A stretch of 64,000 nt of DNA from Pleurostoma richardsiae (taxonomy: Eukaryota; Ascomycota; Sordariomycetes; Calosphaeriales; Pleurostomataceae), in contig JANBVO010000047.1 of NCBI GenBank assembly GCA_030052745.1, forward strand, positions 206,701 to 270,700, given 5' to 3'. Each line of letters begins with the position of its first letter. Position 1 is the first letter of the stretch. This document shows positions 10,435 through 22,299 of this stretch, in pieces. The notes under the pieces were generated by a model that saw only the letters and a program-made list of their open reading frames with translations, had not been told where the DNA came from and made no database searches. Made by a program: the position numbers and the translations under genes.

Positions 10435-12546
10435 GGAGAAACACGATGACCCGCCGGAGACGTCTGGCATCCCACCCAGGCAGTCGTCAGAATACGGTCA
10501 AGTCATAGGCGACACCGAGCTGAGCAGGGCTCAGGCGCGACGTTTGTTACTCAAGGCTGATTTGATAATCATGCCATTGATCGTCGTGAGCATGACCTTG
10601 GCGTTCCTCGACAAGGTTGGTCGGTTATACAACGTCCAACAGCGAGCCGTGCATTTACATCTTCACTCAGACACACTTGCTAATGACAAAAATACGGATT
10701 CTAGAACGGTCTGGGCTACGCCGCTGTCTTCGGCCTCAAAGACGACACACAGCTCAGGGACCAGGAATATAGCTGGCTGGGCAGCATCTTCTACTTCGGG
10801 TATCTCGCTATGGAGCTCCCCACTCTCTGGCTCGTTGATCGGGTCCCTATCGGCAGATTCATTGGTGCGTGTCTTGTGCTGTGAGGGACGGCTCTTTGTC
10901 TTATGGCCGTGTGCCATAACTTCGGCGAGCTGGCTACGATCCGCTTCTTCCTTGTGTCTTTGAGGCTGCTCTGCTCCCGTGTATGCTGATCCTCAACTCG
11001 AAGTGGTATCGCCGGGAGGAACAACTCTTGCGCACCGCCTTCTGGTATAATACCTTCGCCGGTGTTTTCGGAGGTGTTCTTTCTTATGCTATCGGCAAGA
11101 TCAACGGGCCGCTTGCGACTTGGAAGGTCAGTTTGAATCTTCCGAACAGGGATGCGGTGTCCCTGGGCAGCCTGTGCCATGCTATGGTGCCCCATTCGCC
11201 GTTTCCTCGCTGATAGCTCGGGCGTCTAGTATATTTTTATCATCTACGGAGCCGTCGCAATCTTCGTTGGATTCATCGTGCTCGCTGCCTTGCTGGACTC
11301 TCCCTCCAACGCCTGGTTCTTCAACCAAGAAGAGCGAAAGCTCGCAGTGCTACGTCTAGCATCGAATCAGACAGGATTAGACGCGCATAAGGTGAGCCGG
11401 ATCATGATGATCTTTACACATACATCCGAGCCATCACTCATGTCTCGCCCCTTCTCCACCTACCAGCTACAAAGGCATCATCACTGCATCTGTCTACGTG
11501 CCTCATGCGGTGTTGTATCGAAATTCAGCTGGCACCAGATCCTCGAGACGTCATACGACCCCAAGTGCTACTGCATCTGGCTCTGTGTCTTCGGCTATGC
11601 CATCGCTAACGCCGAGATTACCAACTTCAACCCCCTCATTATCTCCGGGTACGGCTTCAGCCAGACGAAGACCGTTCTGATGGCCACCCCTCAAGCTGCT
11701 GTCGCCATGGTCGCCGGTACAGTGCTCACGAGCATCTCTCTCTTCGTGCCAAATGTGCGCTGCGCATTCTCGATTATAGCTTCCTTGATCGGCCTCGCCG
11801 GTGCCGTCATGGTCCATTCCCTGGACATCGCTGCTTCGAGAGACGCGTCACTGGCAGGAGTATATCTTATGGGATTCTACAATGTCCCGTGGGTGTTCAT
11901 GGTCAGCCTTTTGTCTTCCAATGTTGCTGGGGCTACAAAGAAGAGCTTCATGGCTGTTTCGGTGGCTGCCATCTATGGTACGAACCGCCCTTTCCGTCCT
12001 TATACCTCGGGCGTTGTGTGAGCCAGTAGAGAGGCTAATGCCCATAATGAATTGCTTTGATTGTAACTCAGCTGATTCGTGTACCTTCTTCTAGCTGTTG
12101 GTAACATTGTCGGCCCACAGTTGCTCCTCGCGAGCCAAGCACCTGCCTACCCTCTAGGCATCGGCGCCATGATGTTCGCATTTTCTTTCATGGCAGCCAG
12201 CAGCATTGTGTACTTCATTCTCTGCAAGATCGAGAACAAGTGGCGTGATAAGAAGTATGGGATCCCGGCGAACGGATCCAGGTTGGCCAAGAGGCAGATC
12301 GAGAGGACAAACCGACCTACAGAACAAGGACTTCAGGTATACTTTCTAGATGCTCGTATGACAAGAGATATCAAGGAGTGTGGGATGGTGGCAGAACGCT
12401 TCAATAATGTAGCTCTTGCGCCAGATATTTATCTTTGCTCGACAATTGCAGACGTGATAGATGACCGAGCTGTACCCCAGCACGTTGGTGCTCCCTTCCA
12501 AGACCGACCACCCTTCATTCAATTAACAGTCTCCCTCTGTCCGTAG
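10433..12546 (+). pseudogene. DAL5-family MFS transporter, apparently disrupted
   Basis: Anion:cation symporter (allantoate/nicotinate permease) type. Readable parts are 10433-10615 (ends LAFLDK), 10705 onward (NGLGYAAVFGLKDDTQ, DQEYSWLGSIFYFGYL, ELPTLWLVDR), 11230-11391 (YIFIIYGAVAIFVGF), about 11530-11977, and 12095 onward. Introns 10616-10704, 11127-11229 and 11978-12094 fit. Two lesions lie in a conserved exon. A TGA at 10882-10884 stands where the family has Trp (VLWGTALCLM). One base is missing at about 10951-10957, so FFLGVFEAALLP is split between frames. The acceptor before KFSWHQ (about 11520) is also poor. Conservation of the surrounding protein argues that these are real coding lesions or assembly errors rather than an intron. 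The C-terminus after 12337 is uncertain. Confidence 0.75.
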
Positions 12547-13473
12547 ATATTTTGACCTGATACACACCGAGCTTTCATCACCGCACAGCTGAATACTCAT
12601 ATAGTCCAGTTACTCTTGCTGAATTGTCTCTTACACGGCAACGTTAGGGGCCCATCTCATATCATAAAAGCAACTGGGACACCGAAAGAAAGAAGATCCG
12701 ACGACGTTCAAGAGCATCCGTCTTCATCTGTGGCCAACCCTGCGATTGAGGCCTTGAAGGTTATTTGGCCTTTGAATGGCACAAGGAACCGGAAGGAACA
12801 TGATTTAGTGGCAGTTGATATTAGCTGCCGTCCGTAACAGTCCACCTACCTCAGGCCGGACGGATGCAGTGAAAGATAGGGATTAGACAGTCCGCTGTAG
12901 CCATGATACACAAGGGAGCATCAGGCGCCCCAAGCTGTCGTCACTAAATGCAATCTACGGACAGGGTGAGTATCTGCTTGTCCTTCACTGGGAGATCGAA
13001 GCCCAGAGATGGTAGCTTCGAGACATATCCCGGCGGCAGTTCCGCAGTTCCCAACTCGATGCGGACGCCCGGGGCGGTTTGTTCTTGGTCTTCGGGAAAA
13101 CGCGCGCCCGCAAGCGGCTGTCACCTGATCTCGGCAGCTGGGTCTTGAGTGCCAGGCGCAGTGTTTTTGACTGTGAAACGTTTTCCTGGTTTGCAATTTG
13201 CACAAAGGTCATCTTGGAGACACACAATCACAGCACGACTGCACCAGACCGGGCTCCCGTTCCGGGCGCAACCAAGGCCCTGTTGTGACGAAGCCCAAGG
13301 CCTCACTCAGCATGCCAAGGTCAGTCAGACGAAATGCCGCCCAGCAAGCTCGACGTGGAGACAGACCGACCCTGGGAGAGCGTCGTCATACATGCTTTAG
13401 CCCCTCTCCCCGCACTGGCAATTTTCTAGCAAGATTCGCCGGCGCCTCGGTGTCCCGAGCTGCTTGCTACCCT
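12547..13473. other. intergenic region
   Basis: No supported gene. Several open frames around 12948-13400 overlap on both strands without motifs or start context and look like chance frames in GC-rich DNA. Confidence 0.45.
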
Positions 13474-13519
13474 GCCTACCTTCGGTACCTAGGCGGACGG
13501 GTAGGTATAGGTAGGTAGG
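13474..13519. promoter_or_regulatory. TACCTAGG/GTAGGTA motif cluster upstream of MetE-like gene
   Basis: GGTACCTAGG at about 13484-13493 and GTAGGTATAGGTAGGTAGG at 13501-13519 belong to the motif family repeated in many promoters of this window. It sits directly upstream of a TATA-like TAAATAAA at 13531-13538. Confidence 0.5.
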
Positions 13520-13700
13520 CGTGGACGGGGTAAATAAAGGCGCTCGAGTCGTAAGTAGTCCGAGTAGTGTTGGGCTAAGTCTCCCAATTTTTTCGGTGCT
13601 TCCCTTTCGTCTTTCCTCTCCGCTGCTGGGTAACTCCTGTCCTTCCCTCTTCAAAGCCGATATCTCGTACGACGACTTCGGCACCCCTGAGCAAGACGCG

Positions 13701-14843
13701 ATGCCTCTCCCTCCCGGCGTCTACCGTGCCGACCAGGTCGGCTCCTTCTTGCGGCCCAGGGCGGTCCTGTCTGCCCGCGAGCAAGCCGCAGACGGCCACA
13801 TCACGCCGGTGGAGCTCCGAGCCGTCGAGAACGAGCACATCGCAGCCCTGGTCAAGTCGCAGATTGCAGCGGGCCTGCGCTCCGTCACCGACGGCGAGCT
13901 CCGCCGGGCCTACTTCCACATCGACTTCTGCTCCCAGCTCAGCGGTGTGCGCCAAGAGGGCAACCTGTCCTCCACCAACATCACCAAGCACGGCATGACT
14001 CCGCCGCGGCTCGTCGTCGCCGGCAAGCTGGGCCACCCCAAGCCCATCCAGGTCGACGACTTCCTCTTTCTGCAAGACCAGATCGCCGGCGCCGGCGCCG
14101 CACGCACGGTGACCGCGAAGGTATGCATCCCTTCGCCGACGATGCTGCATTTCCGTGGAAGCCGCGAGACGATCGACAGCACTGCTTACCCCACCCTCGA
14201 GCCCTTCTTCGAGGACCTGGTGCGCGTGTTCCAAGAGGAGCTTGCCGACCTGTATGCCGCCGGCTGTCGCTTCGTGCAGCTGGACGACACTAATCTGGCC
14301 TACCTGTGCGACGAGGGCATGCGCAAGGAGGCCGAGGCGCGGCACGGCGACCCGTCTCACCTAGCGGAGCAGTACGCCAAGCTGATCAATGCCGCCATCT
14401 CCAAGCGGCCCTCAGACATGACCATCGGCATCCACCTGTGCAGGGGCAACTACCGCTCGCAATGGTTTGCCCAGGGCGGCTACGAACCCGTGGCCGAGGT
14501 GCTGTTTAAGAAGCTCGACGTGGACGTGTACTTTCTCGAATACGATGATGCTCGCTCCGGCGACTTCAAGCCCCTGAGGTACCTGCCCGAGGATAAAATC
14601 GTCGTGCTGGGCGTCATGTCTAGCAAGAAAGCCGAGCTAGATGACAAGGATGACATCATCCGCAGGCTAAAGGAGGCGGCTTCCTTCTGCCCGCGCGGCC
14701 TGGACCAGCTCTGTCTCTCCCATCAGTGCGGCTTCAGCTCGACCATGGAGGGCAACGACCTGACGGAGGAGGAGCAGTGGGCCAAGGTCAGGCTGGAGGT
14801 GGAAATTGCCAAACAGGTTTGGGGTGACGATTTAGCAGTTTGA
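13701..14843 (+). CDS. stand-alone MetE C-terminal-like methyltransferase
   Basis: Cobalamin-independent methionine synthase family (COG0620), short form without the N-terminal half, comparable to bacterial YxjG/YxjH. It is a single exon of 380 residues, the usual length of that group. The ATG at 13701 is chosen because MPLPPGVYRADQVGSFLRP is the normal beginning of the family. Visible features are the barrel start RADQVGSFLRP, FVQLDD, and the zinc ligands His and Cys in IHLCRGN, Glu in FLEYDD and Cys in SHQCGFSS. Family members transfer methyl groups to thiols, but the acceptor and donor of this protein cannot be told from sequence. The promoter has a TATA-like TAAATAAA about 165 bp upstream and a GTAGGTA cluster. 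Confidence 0.88.
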   Translation: MPLPPGVYRADQVGSFLRPRAVLSAREQAADGHITPVELRAVENEHIAALVKSQIAAGLRSVTDGELRRAYFHIDFCSQLSGVRQEGNLSSTNITKHGMTPPRLVVAGKLGHPKPIQVDDFLFLQDQIAGAGAARTVTAKVCIPSPTMLHFRGSRETIDSTAYPTLEPFFEDLVRVFQEELADLYAAGCRFVQLDDTNLAYLCDEGMRKEAEARHGDPSHLAEQYAKLINAAISKRPSDMTIGIHLCRGNYRSQWFAQGGYEPVAEVLFKKLDVDVYFLEYDDARSGDFKPLRYLPEDKIVVLGVMSSKKAELDDKDDIIRRLKEAASFCPRGLDQLCLSHQCGFSSTMEGNDLTEEEQWAKVRLEVEIAKQVWGDDLAV

Positions 14844-15697
14844 GCCAGGTGGATTATCACCAGGATGATGATGTATATTCTGCTTCAACAGCGGCATGCA
14901 AAGATGGTAAGATGGTAGCAACGATTGTGTATAGGTTGAGGGAAGCCCACAAGACCTCTCTTCAGCAATCAATATCTGCTGCCATTGGGTCACAGGTGTC
15001 GAGATTGCGTGAGAGCCATAGCTATTATGGCGCCCGCAGCTGTTTCCTCCTCTCCTCTCCAAAGCTGGGTAGCATTTCCTAGAGGACTCGACACTTCATT
15101 CTCCATAGGTTGTCAGCCTTTGCCCTTGCCTGTGGTCTATCCCCAAGCGACTTTGACGCTGTATTGGTTTTCAGGGATTTGTTTATATCCTTCAGTTCGG
15201 CTCGCTTGGGCTTGTAACCCTCCGCGGATGCTTTAGTCTGGCCGTCGCAAACACATGTTCGCCGACCTCACCGAGACCAGGCTTCCCGTCACTCTTATGC
15301 TCACCGTCGTTTCAGGCTCATAATTACCTTCTTTCTTACTTTTCCGATAGCCTCCTCTCAGCTTTGCTTCAATGTGCCGGCGCACCACGCTTTTATTAGC
15401 TTAACTTTCTTCACTGCAGAAAAAAGTCCGTTCGACGAGTCCGTCATCTCGTGGCGAAGCCCAGCAGTAATCATTATTACACGATATCTTCTCATATTAT
15501 GGGCACGGAGAACATAACGTCGTCGCCAAATCGGAACGAGCAATTTGTGTCCTGGCAGCGAGGTAAAATAGGATAACTCATACTGCGAAGACGTGGCCGC
15601 TATTAATTACATTGCCATCCAAGCCGGGTCTGTATAACCATACGACCAGTCCCGTCATTATTTGGGCAGCCGATCAGACTTAACCCTTTTTGCGCCT
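14844..15697. other. convergent intergenic region
   Basis: Spacer between the MetE-like gene and the hydrolase, which converge. Nothing recognisable was found. Confidence 0.45.
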
Positions 15698-17050
15698 CTA
15701 TCGGCCGACGTTGGCGACGAAGAAGTCGAGGATCACCCCGAAGGTGAAATCATGAGAGTATTCCTGTGGCCAGCAATCGGTTAGCATGGCGAGGTGACTC
15801 CCGTGCAAATTCAGCCCATAATTAGGTACAGTGAAGCTGCGAGATCCTCACCAGGTTCAAGGCATGTCCAGCACTTGGGACAATGACAGCATCGAAATGG
15901 CTGGCGTTGGGAAACATGGCGCCTGATGCTGCTGGAATGGAAGATAGCGCAGGGTCGTGTGTGATAAGACAATCTCCACCACAGAAAGGGATATCCCGTT
16001 CTGTCACAGAGCGATTAGTATGCCGGCTTGGCCTTGGATGTACTACAGCGATCAGAGGATGATGTTGGTATAAACCTCACCTCCAGTGATTATCAGAACA
16101 ACGCCGGCAAACGAGTTTGTGAATTGGGTCGCACCGCCAATGGTCAGCAATTCTCCTACTGTGACCGGCTGTCCTGTCTTGTATGCCACATACAATAATG
16201 CCGGGTCGAACTGTCCCGGTGCGAAGAAGTTACTTTGCACGCCGTTGACGTCCCCCGCGGCGACATACCCGGCTGCGTACTGCGACAGGGTCCGGACGGC
16301 CTTGGCCGCAACGAAGTTACCACCAAATGCAAAGTCGCCGATGAAGGCACCGTTCTGGCTGAAACCAGTGAGCACGATGGCATCGCTGACATCGGGATAA
16401 TACTGGGTCAGGGTATAGGTCTGTACAGAGCCGAACGAGTGGCCGACGTGGACAATGGTGCTGTATCTGCAGGGAATACCGCTGATCTGGCCCATACGGA
16501 GCTTATCTGACAGAGCCTTGAGGGCTGCAACCTCGAGAAATGCCTGAACCTCGTTGACTGGGTCGCCGCGGGACGACGCACCAATGCCGAGGCGGTCCCA
16601 GGCGAACGTACTGTATCCGTACTGGTCTGTAGCCTCGGCAACATAGCTGTAGTTGTAGTTGTTGAACGGCAAGTCCCAGTAGCTCCTATCGAAGCCAATG
16701 CCATGAGTGAGGACCTGCAGGACAGAACTCGGTCCGGCGTCAGGCTCACAGTACGTTGCCGCTAAATGGTACGTGCCTGACACGGTAGCGTACTACTTCT
16801 TGTTAGATGATAAACCTCCGATCTCAGAGAGAGACCAGCTCACCCCTTCCAGGAGCTCGTCGGTCAGGTTATAGCCCTGCCGAGTCAGGTCGAGGATGAA
16901 GTTTGTTACCTCGATATTCGTCGCAGGTGGTTCGACGGAAAACTCAGCGTTCCGAGCGAATATTGCGACCGGCACGGTTATCTCTATGCATTTGCGAGCC
17001 ACAGCGAGGACCTCAAAGGTCGATAGGTAGAGCGCGCAAATAGTTCTCAT
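15698..17050 (-). CDS. secreted alpha/beta-hydrolase fold protein
   Basis: Probable extracellular esterase or related hydrolase. Exons on the minus strand are 17050-16844, 16792-16081, 16000-15852 and 15763-15698, giving 377 residues. All three introns (51, 80 and 88 bp) start GTGAG, and branch sites TCTAAC, TACTAAT and GCTAAC are visible. The N-terminus is hydrophobic and signal-like, followed by CIEITVPVAIFARNAEF, the usual opening of this fungal secreted family. The nucleophile elbow is GHSFGS, and the catalytic His is in SAGHALNL on the third exon. The oxyanion region LTHGIGFDRSYWD is present. The last 22-residue exon ends DFFVANVGR. Substrate is unknown. Confidence 0.85.
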
Positions 17051-19212
17051 GACGATGGTGGAGGAGCGTCTTGTCGGATCAGGGCGTGGGCAATAACCTG
17101 TAATCCTTGCCGAGCAAGATCAAATCTGCTCGTCTCAATACTCAGTATTTATCTTCCTGCAGCTGACAAAGTCGAATCTGCCGTTACTCAGCGACATCAC
17201 CATGCCGAGAACAACTCGAGCCGAGGACTGCCACAAGTACGCATGGTTGGACGCAACCATGGTTATACGCTGCATTAAGCGTATACTCAGCGAATGGCAT
17301 CCTGTGCCGTAACTTGTTTGGAATCACACTTCACACAAGCGCAGAAAAGATAAGGTCAAATCAACAGATCGTCGTCAGCGACCACTGACTGGCGGTTCCT
17401 GGGGTTTTCCGGCTTCCAAGGTGCTCACCATACACGTCGATGAAGCCTTTCTGTCTTGTGAAGATGACGCAAAGGCATTTTTCTACGTTGCTGTACGCCT
17501 TCAGACTCCTGCCTCCTCCTACGGGTGGCCGAGTGAGGACTCGCATGTCACGGCATCCAAGCATCCAGGGAGACAAGTTTCAGTATTCCCCTGTCCCTAT
17601 AGCATCAACTTGATTGAGCAAGGTGAAGTTGGCAGACTTGACAAGCTCATATGACTACGGATCTTATCGTCCTCCGATTCTCCCTCCACTGCTCTAGGCG
17701 CTCCGTGGGTTCAGATGGCTGACACACTTGAAAGTCAGAAGATCGGTAAGCGCGAGCTGATCCTCACAGCTCCCGGCTCCATGCAGACACATTCCCTGCT
17801 ACCAGGTAAAGACACGTGTCGAGACAGCACATACCATCTCAAGTAGAATATACAAGACTAGAAACGGTAACCTGTCCTCACTTTGTTATGGGGGTCCGAC
17901 AACTGGTGATATTAAACACGAGAGTACTGTCAACCCTCTCGAGGCAGAGAAGCACAGCAACGCTCGTAGCGTAAAACCGACGGGGAGAGAGCCGCTTTGT
18001 ACTAAATCGGCTCCCAAGTGAGTTAACTGTCTCCGATACGACTTATCAGTTTCAGACGAGGCTGTTATCCGGGTACTAAGTGTATACTCAGTGTAGGACA
18101 CTTGGTCTAAACAGGGAAGATCAGGCACGCAAATTACCCGCTGCCTATCGATTAGGAATAGAGGGAAGGCGCATGTGGGAAATCAGACATCTGCCTGCAT
18201 TCGGGACGCCAAGGATCGTGCCATAGTGCATGTGCGCCTGTGAGCACTAAGCGCCAATCCTCTGCGAAAAGGTGACTTACCAGAGCTCTTATTGCTTCGC
18301 CTTTGAGCAAGATATAAGATCCTATATTCTGTTCGAGTCCGTGTCAAATCAAAAGCATCATGTGGAGTCAACCTTTCCCGTCCCGTGACGACCTCGGCCT
18401 ACCAAGACTACATCCCGTTCTGCTTCGCAGGTCTGCAGAGATAATCCAACGGCTATTGCTAGACAAGACCCTGACCACGGTTCAGGAGCCCTGCCGCTGA
18501 CCTATCCCGACCTGCGGACTGGACGTCGCCAATGGCAGCGGAAGAATTCGAGAAAGATCGCCGAGCTGATGAGTAGTGAGAGCTCACGCCGGCCCGACTA
18601 ACTGACCCGAACGGCTCGCTATCGCCTGACTAGTGCTATGCGAGCGCGCGAGGCTGGCACACCAAATTAGGAAAGGAGCGGACAATGAACTCATGTCACC
18701 ATTTTGCACCGGTCTAGGGGTTACACTTCTCGCCATCACACTCTCTCTCGTTCTTCTCAGGCGTTCCCGCCTGGCGCGATATCCGCTGCCAACGCCTCGG
18801 CGGGAGGCGACCCGGATAACCATTTATTAGGGCCCTGTGTTAGCTTAAAGGCTTCTGGGGCCTTCTGGAGCCACTTATCGTTCCTGCTTGCCGGCCACAT
18901 CTGCCGCTGCTGAGGTGTTCATGGCAAACAGGCTGTTATAACATCAGGGAGGTTTAGACTGACTGGGCCATGTCTCGTTTATTATGTAATCACCGGAAGG
19001 CACGTGACGGCACAGGTGTCTGTGAATGCGATGATGGACTGGGTCTGGGGTTCAAATTCGGCTCCGTAATTCTTCACCGCCCTGCGGGGGCCGGCGCACC
19101 CAGCGGGCGGGTAACCACGCGCCCCCCACCGGCACGTTGTGATCGGGGACATCCCAGGATGAGGATATGCTTGCCTCTCCCTCGCCTCACCCGCACGTCG
19201 CCCCTCCGTACA
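17051..19212. other. gene-poor stretch
   Basis: More than 2 kb between the hydrolase and the guanylate kinase with no gene I can support. Small frames occur on both strands without motifs. The last 200 bp are the kinase promoter. Confidence 0.45.
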
Positions 19213-20038
19213 ATGGCCTCCAGTAAGTAAACTCTGGCGTACCCAGTCCTCCGCTGAGCTGACACTCTGGATCCCCTGCAGCAGCCGCCGCCGCTGTCGC
19301 CGCCCCAGCCACGCTTCCGCCCAATAGGCGTCCCATCGTGATCTCCGGACCCTCGGGCGTCGGCAAAGGGACGCTGTACAAACTTCTCTTCGGTATGGAC
19401 TTCGGTCCCTTCCTGCTATCTTGCCAGCCCCGTGCTAACTGGCCGCCGATAGCCCGCCACCCAAATACCTTCACCCTGTCGGTTTCTCACACGACACGGA
19501 AACCTCGCCCGGGCGAGCAGGACGGTGTGGACTACCACTTTGTCAGCAAGGAAGAGTTCGAGGACCTTGTGGCAAAGCATGGCTTCGTAGAGCAGTACGT
19601 GCGCTGCCTTTTGCCCCCGGATCTCCCCCACGCTGTGCTGACGGAGGACCGGAAATCAGTGCCCAGTTCGGAAGTAACCTATACGGCACGAGCAAGAAGA
19701 CAATCGAGGACCAGTCTGCCAAGGGCCAGGTCGTCGTGTTGGACATTGAAATGGAAGGCGTCAAGCAGGTCAGGTCCAAACCCGATTTTAAAGCCCGATA
19801 CGTCTTCATCAAGCCTCCTTCGGAAGAGGAACTCGAGAAGCGCCTGCGCGGACGAGGGACCGAGAGTGAGGACAGCATACAGAAGCGGCTGGACCAGGCA
19901 AAGCGTGAGCTCGCCTACGCCGATACGCCCGGTGTGCATGACAAGATCATCGTCAACGAAGCGGGCGCCGAGGGGCTGGAGAAGGCGTATAAGGAGTTGG
20001 AAGATTTCGTCTACGCGCCCGCCCCGTCAGATTCATAG
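19213..20038 (+). CDS. GUK1: guanylate kinase
   Basis: Phosphorylates GMP to GDP in purine nucleotide synthesis, cytosolic. Exons are 19213-19222, 19282-19392, 19453-19594 and 19660-20038, encoding 213 residues. The first coding exon has only 10 bases (ATG GCC TCC A). Introns of 59, 60 and 65 bp begin GTAAGT, GTATGG and GTACGT and contain AGCTGAC, GCTAAC and GCTGAC. The P-loop is GPSGVGKG at about residues 26-33. [22 protein letters not shown] is the GMP-binding region, and [10 protein letters not shown] and [17 protein letters not shown] form the lid/C-terminal part. An Ala/Pro-rich extension of about 20 residues precedes the kinase core. Confidence 0.93.
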
Positions 20039-20569
20039 CGAGAAGAAGCAGAGAAAGCGGGCATATGTGACCGCTGAAACCTGAAACTCCGGGTGGGAGC
20101 TTACGTGACAGGTACCGGCAATCGTCAAGAGATTCCGTGATCTCATTCCCTTCAGTCCTATCGGGAGCATCACCGCAGCCAGGAGCGGTCAAGCTCCACG
20201 TGTCAAGTATAGAAGTCATCCAAGTGTTGCGAGAAGAGATTCCCTTTGGCAATTTGTGCCTTGCTGCATCCAGAGGAGTGAACGCTGGCCAAGTCGTTGT
20301 CCCTTATGCATCGCACCCCCCAATCCAATCGAACGGGCCGGGTACCCCTGAATGTGGGATGGTTATATCCATGCTTCCTAGCATAGCTCTTAACGCGAAA
20401 AGCGCCTGCACACACGTCCAATCCTTTTCTGAGACGCTCGAACGCCCCGATGACGATGCCAATATGCTGCTGCCAGGTTCCCATTGTCTAGTCCACGCCA
20501 ATAGATATCCGATACCCTTCCGAGTTATTGAAAATGGGGGGAATGCACTGCTCAGACGAACTGGCTGTT
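20039..20569. other. convergent intergenic region
   Basis: Spacer between guanylate kinase and the minus-strand hypothetical gene; nothing recognisable. Confidence 0.4.
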
Positions 20570-21475
20570 TCAGAGCCTATGCACGCACCGCCCACAGTTT
20601 TCCCGCTTCCATGACCAGTTCTGCTTCTGGGCCGCATCTTCTTGCGCCCGCTCCCAGTCCCAGTCGCCGGGGGTCCAGCCATCGCGTAACTTGCTCGGGC
20701 CAGGGTTCTTCTTCTTGATCGAGAACTCAATGAGGTCTGCGGGCGACTTCAAGCCGGCTCTCCTGCGACTCGTGGTCATTCGCTCGATCTCCGCGACCCG
20801 GTCCCACCTCCCCTTGCTGCCCTCGTGCTTCTTCCACTCCGTAATGCTGTAATCGGCCTTTGACCAGCAACACTCCATGCCGGCTTTGTGGTTTAGAAAC
20901 TTGGTGAGCTCGAGGACATCAACGTTGTACGTGCTGGTCAAAGCTGGGCATGCGGCAGCGTGTACGCTGACCGGCTCCGTCTTGTCTCCCGGTGGCAAGG
21001 ACGGTAGTGTGCTCGTGAGGTCGGAAGCCATTGACATTGCTGGGACTCCGCTGTACTTGCAACCTGCAGGAGAAGACATTGAACAGACACATTCATTGTC
21101 ACCCTCGTCTTCCTTGTCGCGAACATGCGTCACAGGACCCTTTGCGCAGCCTTCTTCCTCCTGATGTGGTGCAACCTGCTCCGCCATGTCGCTACCCGTA
21201 GTAGTCTGGGTGCTCCGAGCGATCTTGTCCTCCGTTGCCCGCTGCTGTACCCCACAGCTTTCGGCGCTGCATTCGGGCGTCTTCCAACCACTGGCCATGT
21301 ACGCCCTCTCAACTTCATCTGGGTGGGTCTGTTTGACCGCGAGCTTCTCGATATCCTCTAGAGTCTTCAAATACTCGACAAGGTCACGGAACCGCTTGTG
21401 ACGGAGCTCGGGGCAAGGCTTTGTGGAGGGATGTTTCGGTGGCTCGCGCTTGACCCCCCAACACCGAAGAGCCAT
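20570..21475 (-). CDS. hypothetical protein, 301 aa
   Basis: Uninterrupted frame from an ATG at 21475. I do not recognise the family. The N-terminal third is basic (HKRFRDLVEYLKTLEDIEKLAV), the middle is rich in Glu, Thr and Ser with several Cys and probably unstructured, and the C-terminal third is charged and Trp-rich (SITEWKKHEGSKGRWDRVAEIE, GDWDWERAQEDAAQKQNWSW). No signal peptide or membrane segment is visible. The length of the frame and the composition of its ends support a real gene, but an unseen intron near the 3' end is possible. Confidence 0.6.
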   Translation of the reverse strand: MALRCWGVKREPPKHPSTKPCPELRHKRFRDLVEYLKTLEDIEKLAVKQTHPDEVERAYMASGWKTPECSAESCGVQQRATEDKIARSTQTTTGSDMAEQVAPHQEEEGCAKGPVTHVRDKEDEGDNECVCSMSSPAGCKYSGVPAMSMASDLTSTLPSLPPGDKTEPVSVHAAACPALTSTYNVDVLELTKFLNHKAGMECCWSKADYSITEWKKHEGSKGRWDRVAEIERMTTSRRRAGLKSPADLIEFSIKKKNPGPSKLRDGWTPGDWDWERAQEDAAQKQNWSWKRENCGRCVHRL

Positions 21476-22299
21476 AACGGGGATAGAAGCCGGGAGACCA
21501 ATTGTGTACGTGTTATCCGAATAAGACGGGCAGAGCTAGATCGAAGCACCGTATCGATGCGATGAGAAAAGAAAAAAAGAATACGGGAGCGCTGTCGACG
21601 ATGCCTTCGCGCATGGAGATCAGCCCACGAGTACCGGTGTCGCAGAAGAAGAGAGAGTAGAAAGAACGGAGAGAATAGAAACGGCCGTCACTTCCTCAGA
21701 AGCAACAGCCCGTAGTCAGTGCTGAGGCGGCAACTGCGCGCAACGTGGCGTTTGAGACGGCATCATTAGGAGACAGGATGCTCAGATACTGTGCTTCAGC
21801 CCGCAGCTACGGATGGCTAACACATCTCCTCCCACTAATAGGCAGGTGTGCCCGGATTGAGGTCACTGGCCGGACATCCCACCGAGTACAGAGACTGGCG
21901 TTCGAGCCGACCCAAGGTAGGAGGCAACCTTACAGAGGCAAGATACTTGATGAGCAGGTCCTCTCTCGGTCATCGCTGAGTTTTTGATTGGCCTATTCAT
22001 GTAGTTTGTTAGGTGGATGGGCAATAGAGATTTGTCGTAAAGCCGCAGGCAAAACAGACACGTGTTTGTACAATCAAGAAGTGTTTCCGTAGAAGGAAGA
22101 GCGTGCAGGGCATATGCACACAGGCCACACCTCCTCGGCGTGCCGTCGAATGGGCCCTTGAACAAAGGTTGCCAGTCAGGGTAATTCCAGCCGGACAATT
22201 CCACGGAAGACCTCATCAACATGCCACAACACCGCCTACCGAACGTGGTGTTGCCGCGCAGTCCTACACAGTCAGCCAAGGGGGTATATGAATCGGCAC
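21476..22299. other. intergenic region
   Basis: Leader of the hypothetical gene plus the 3' flank of the phosphatase gene. An A-rich stretch lies at about 21565-21585. No gene is supported. Confidence 0.4.

Noticed and set aside
10616-10985. An intron hiding the TGA and the frameshift of the transporter
   Set aside because: The sequence between the lesions encodes conserved family residues (ALCLMAVCHNFGELATIRFF), so it is exon.
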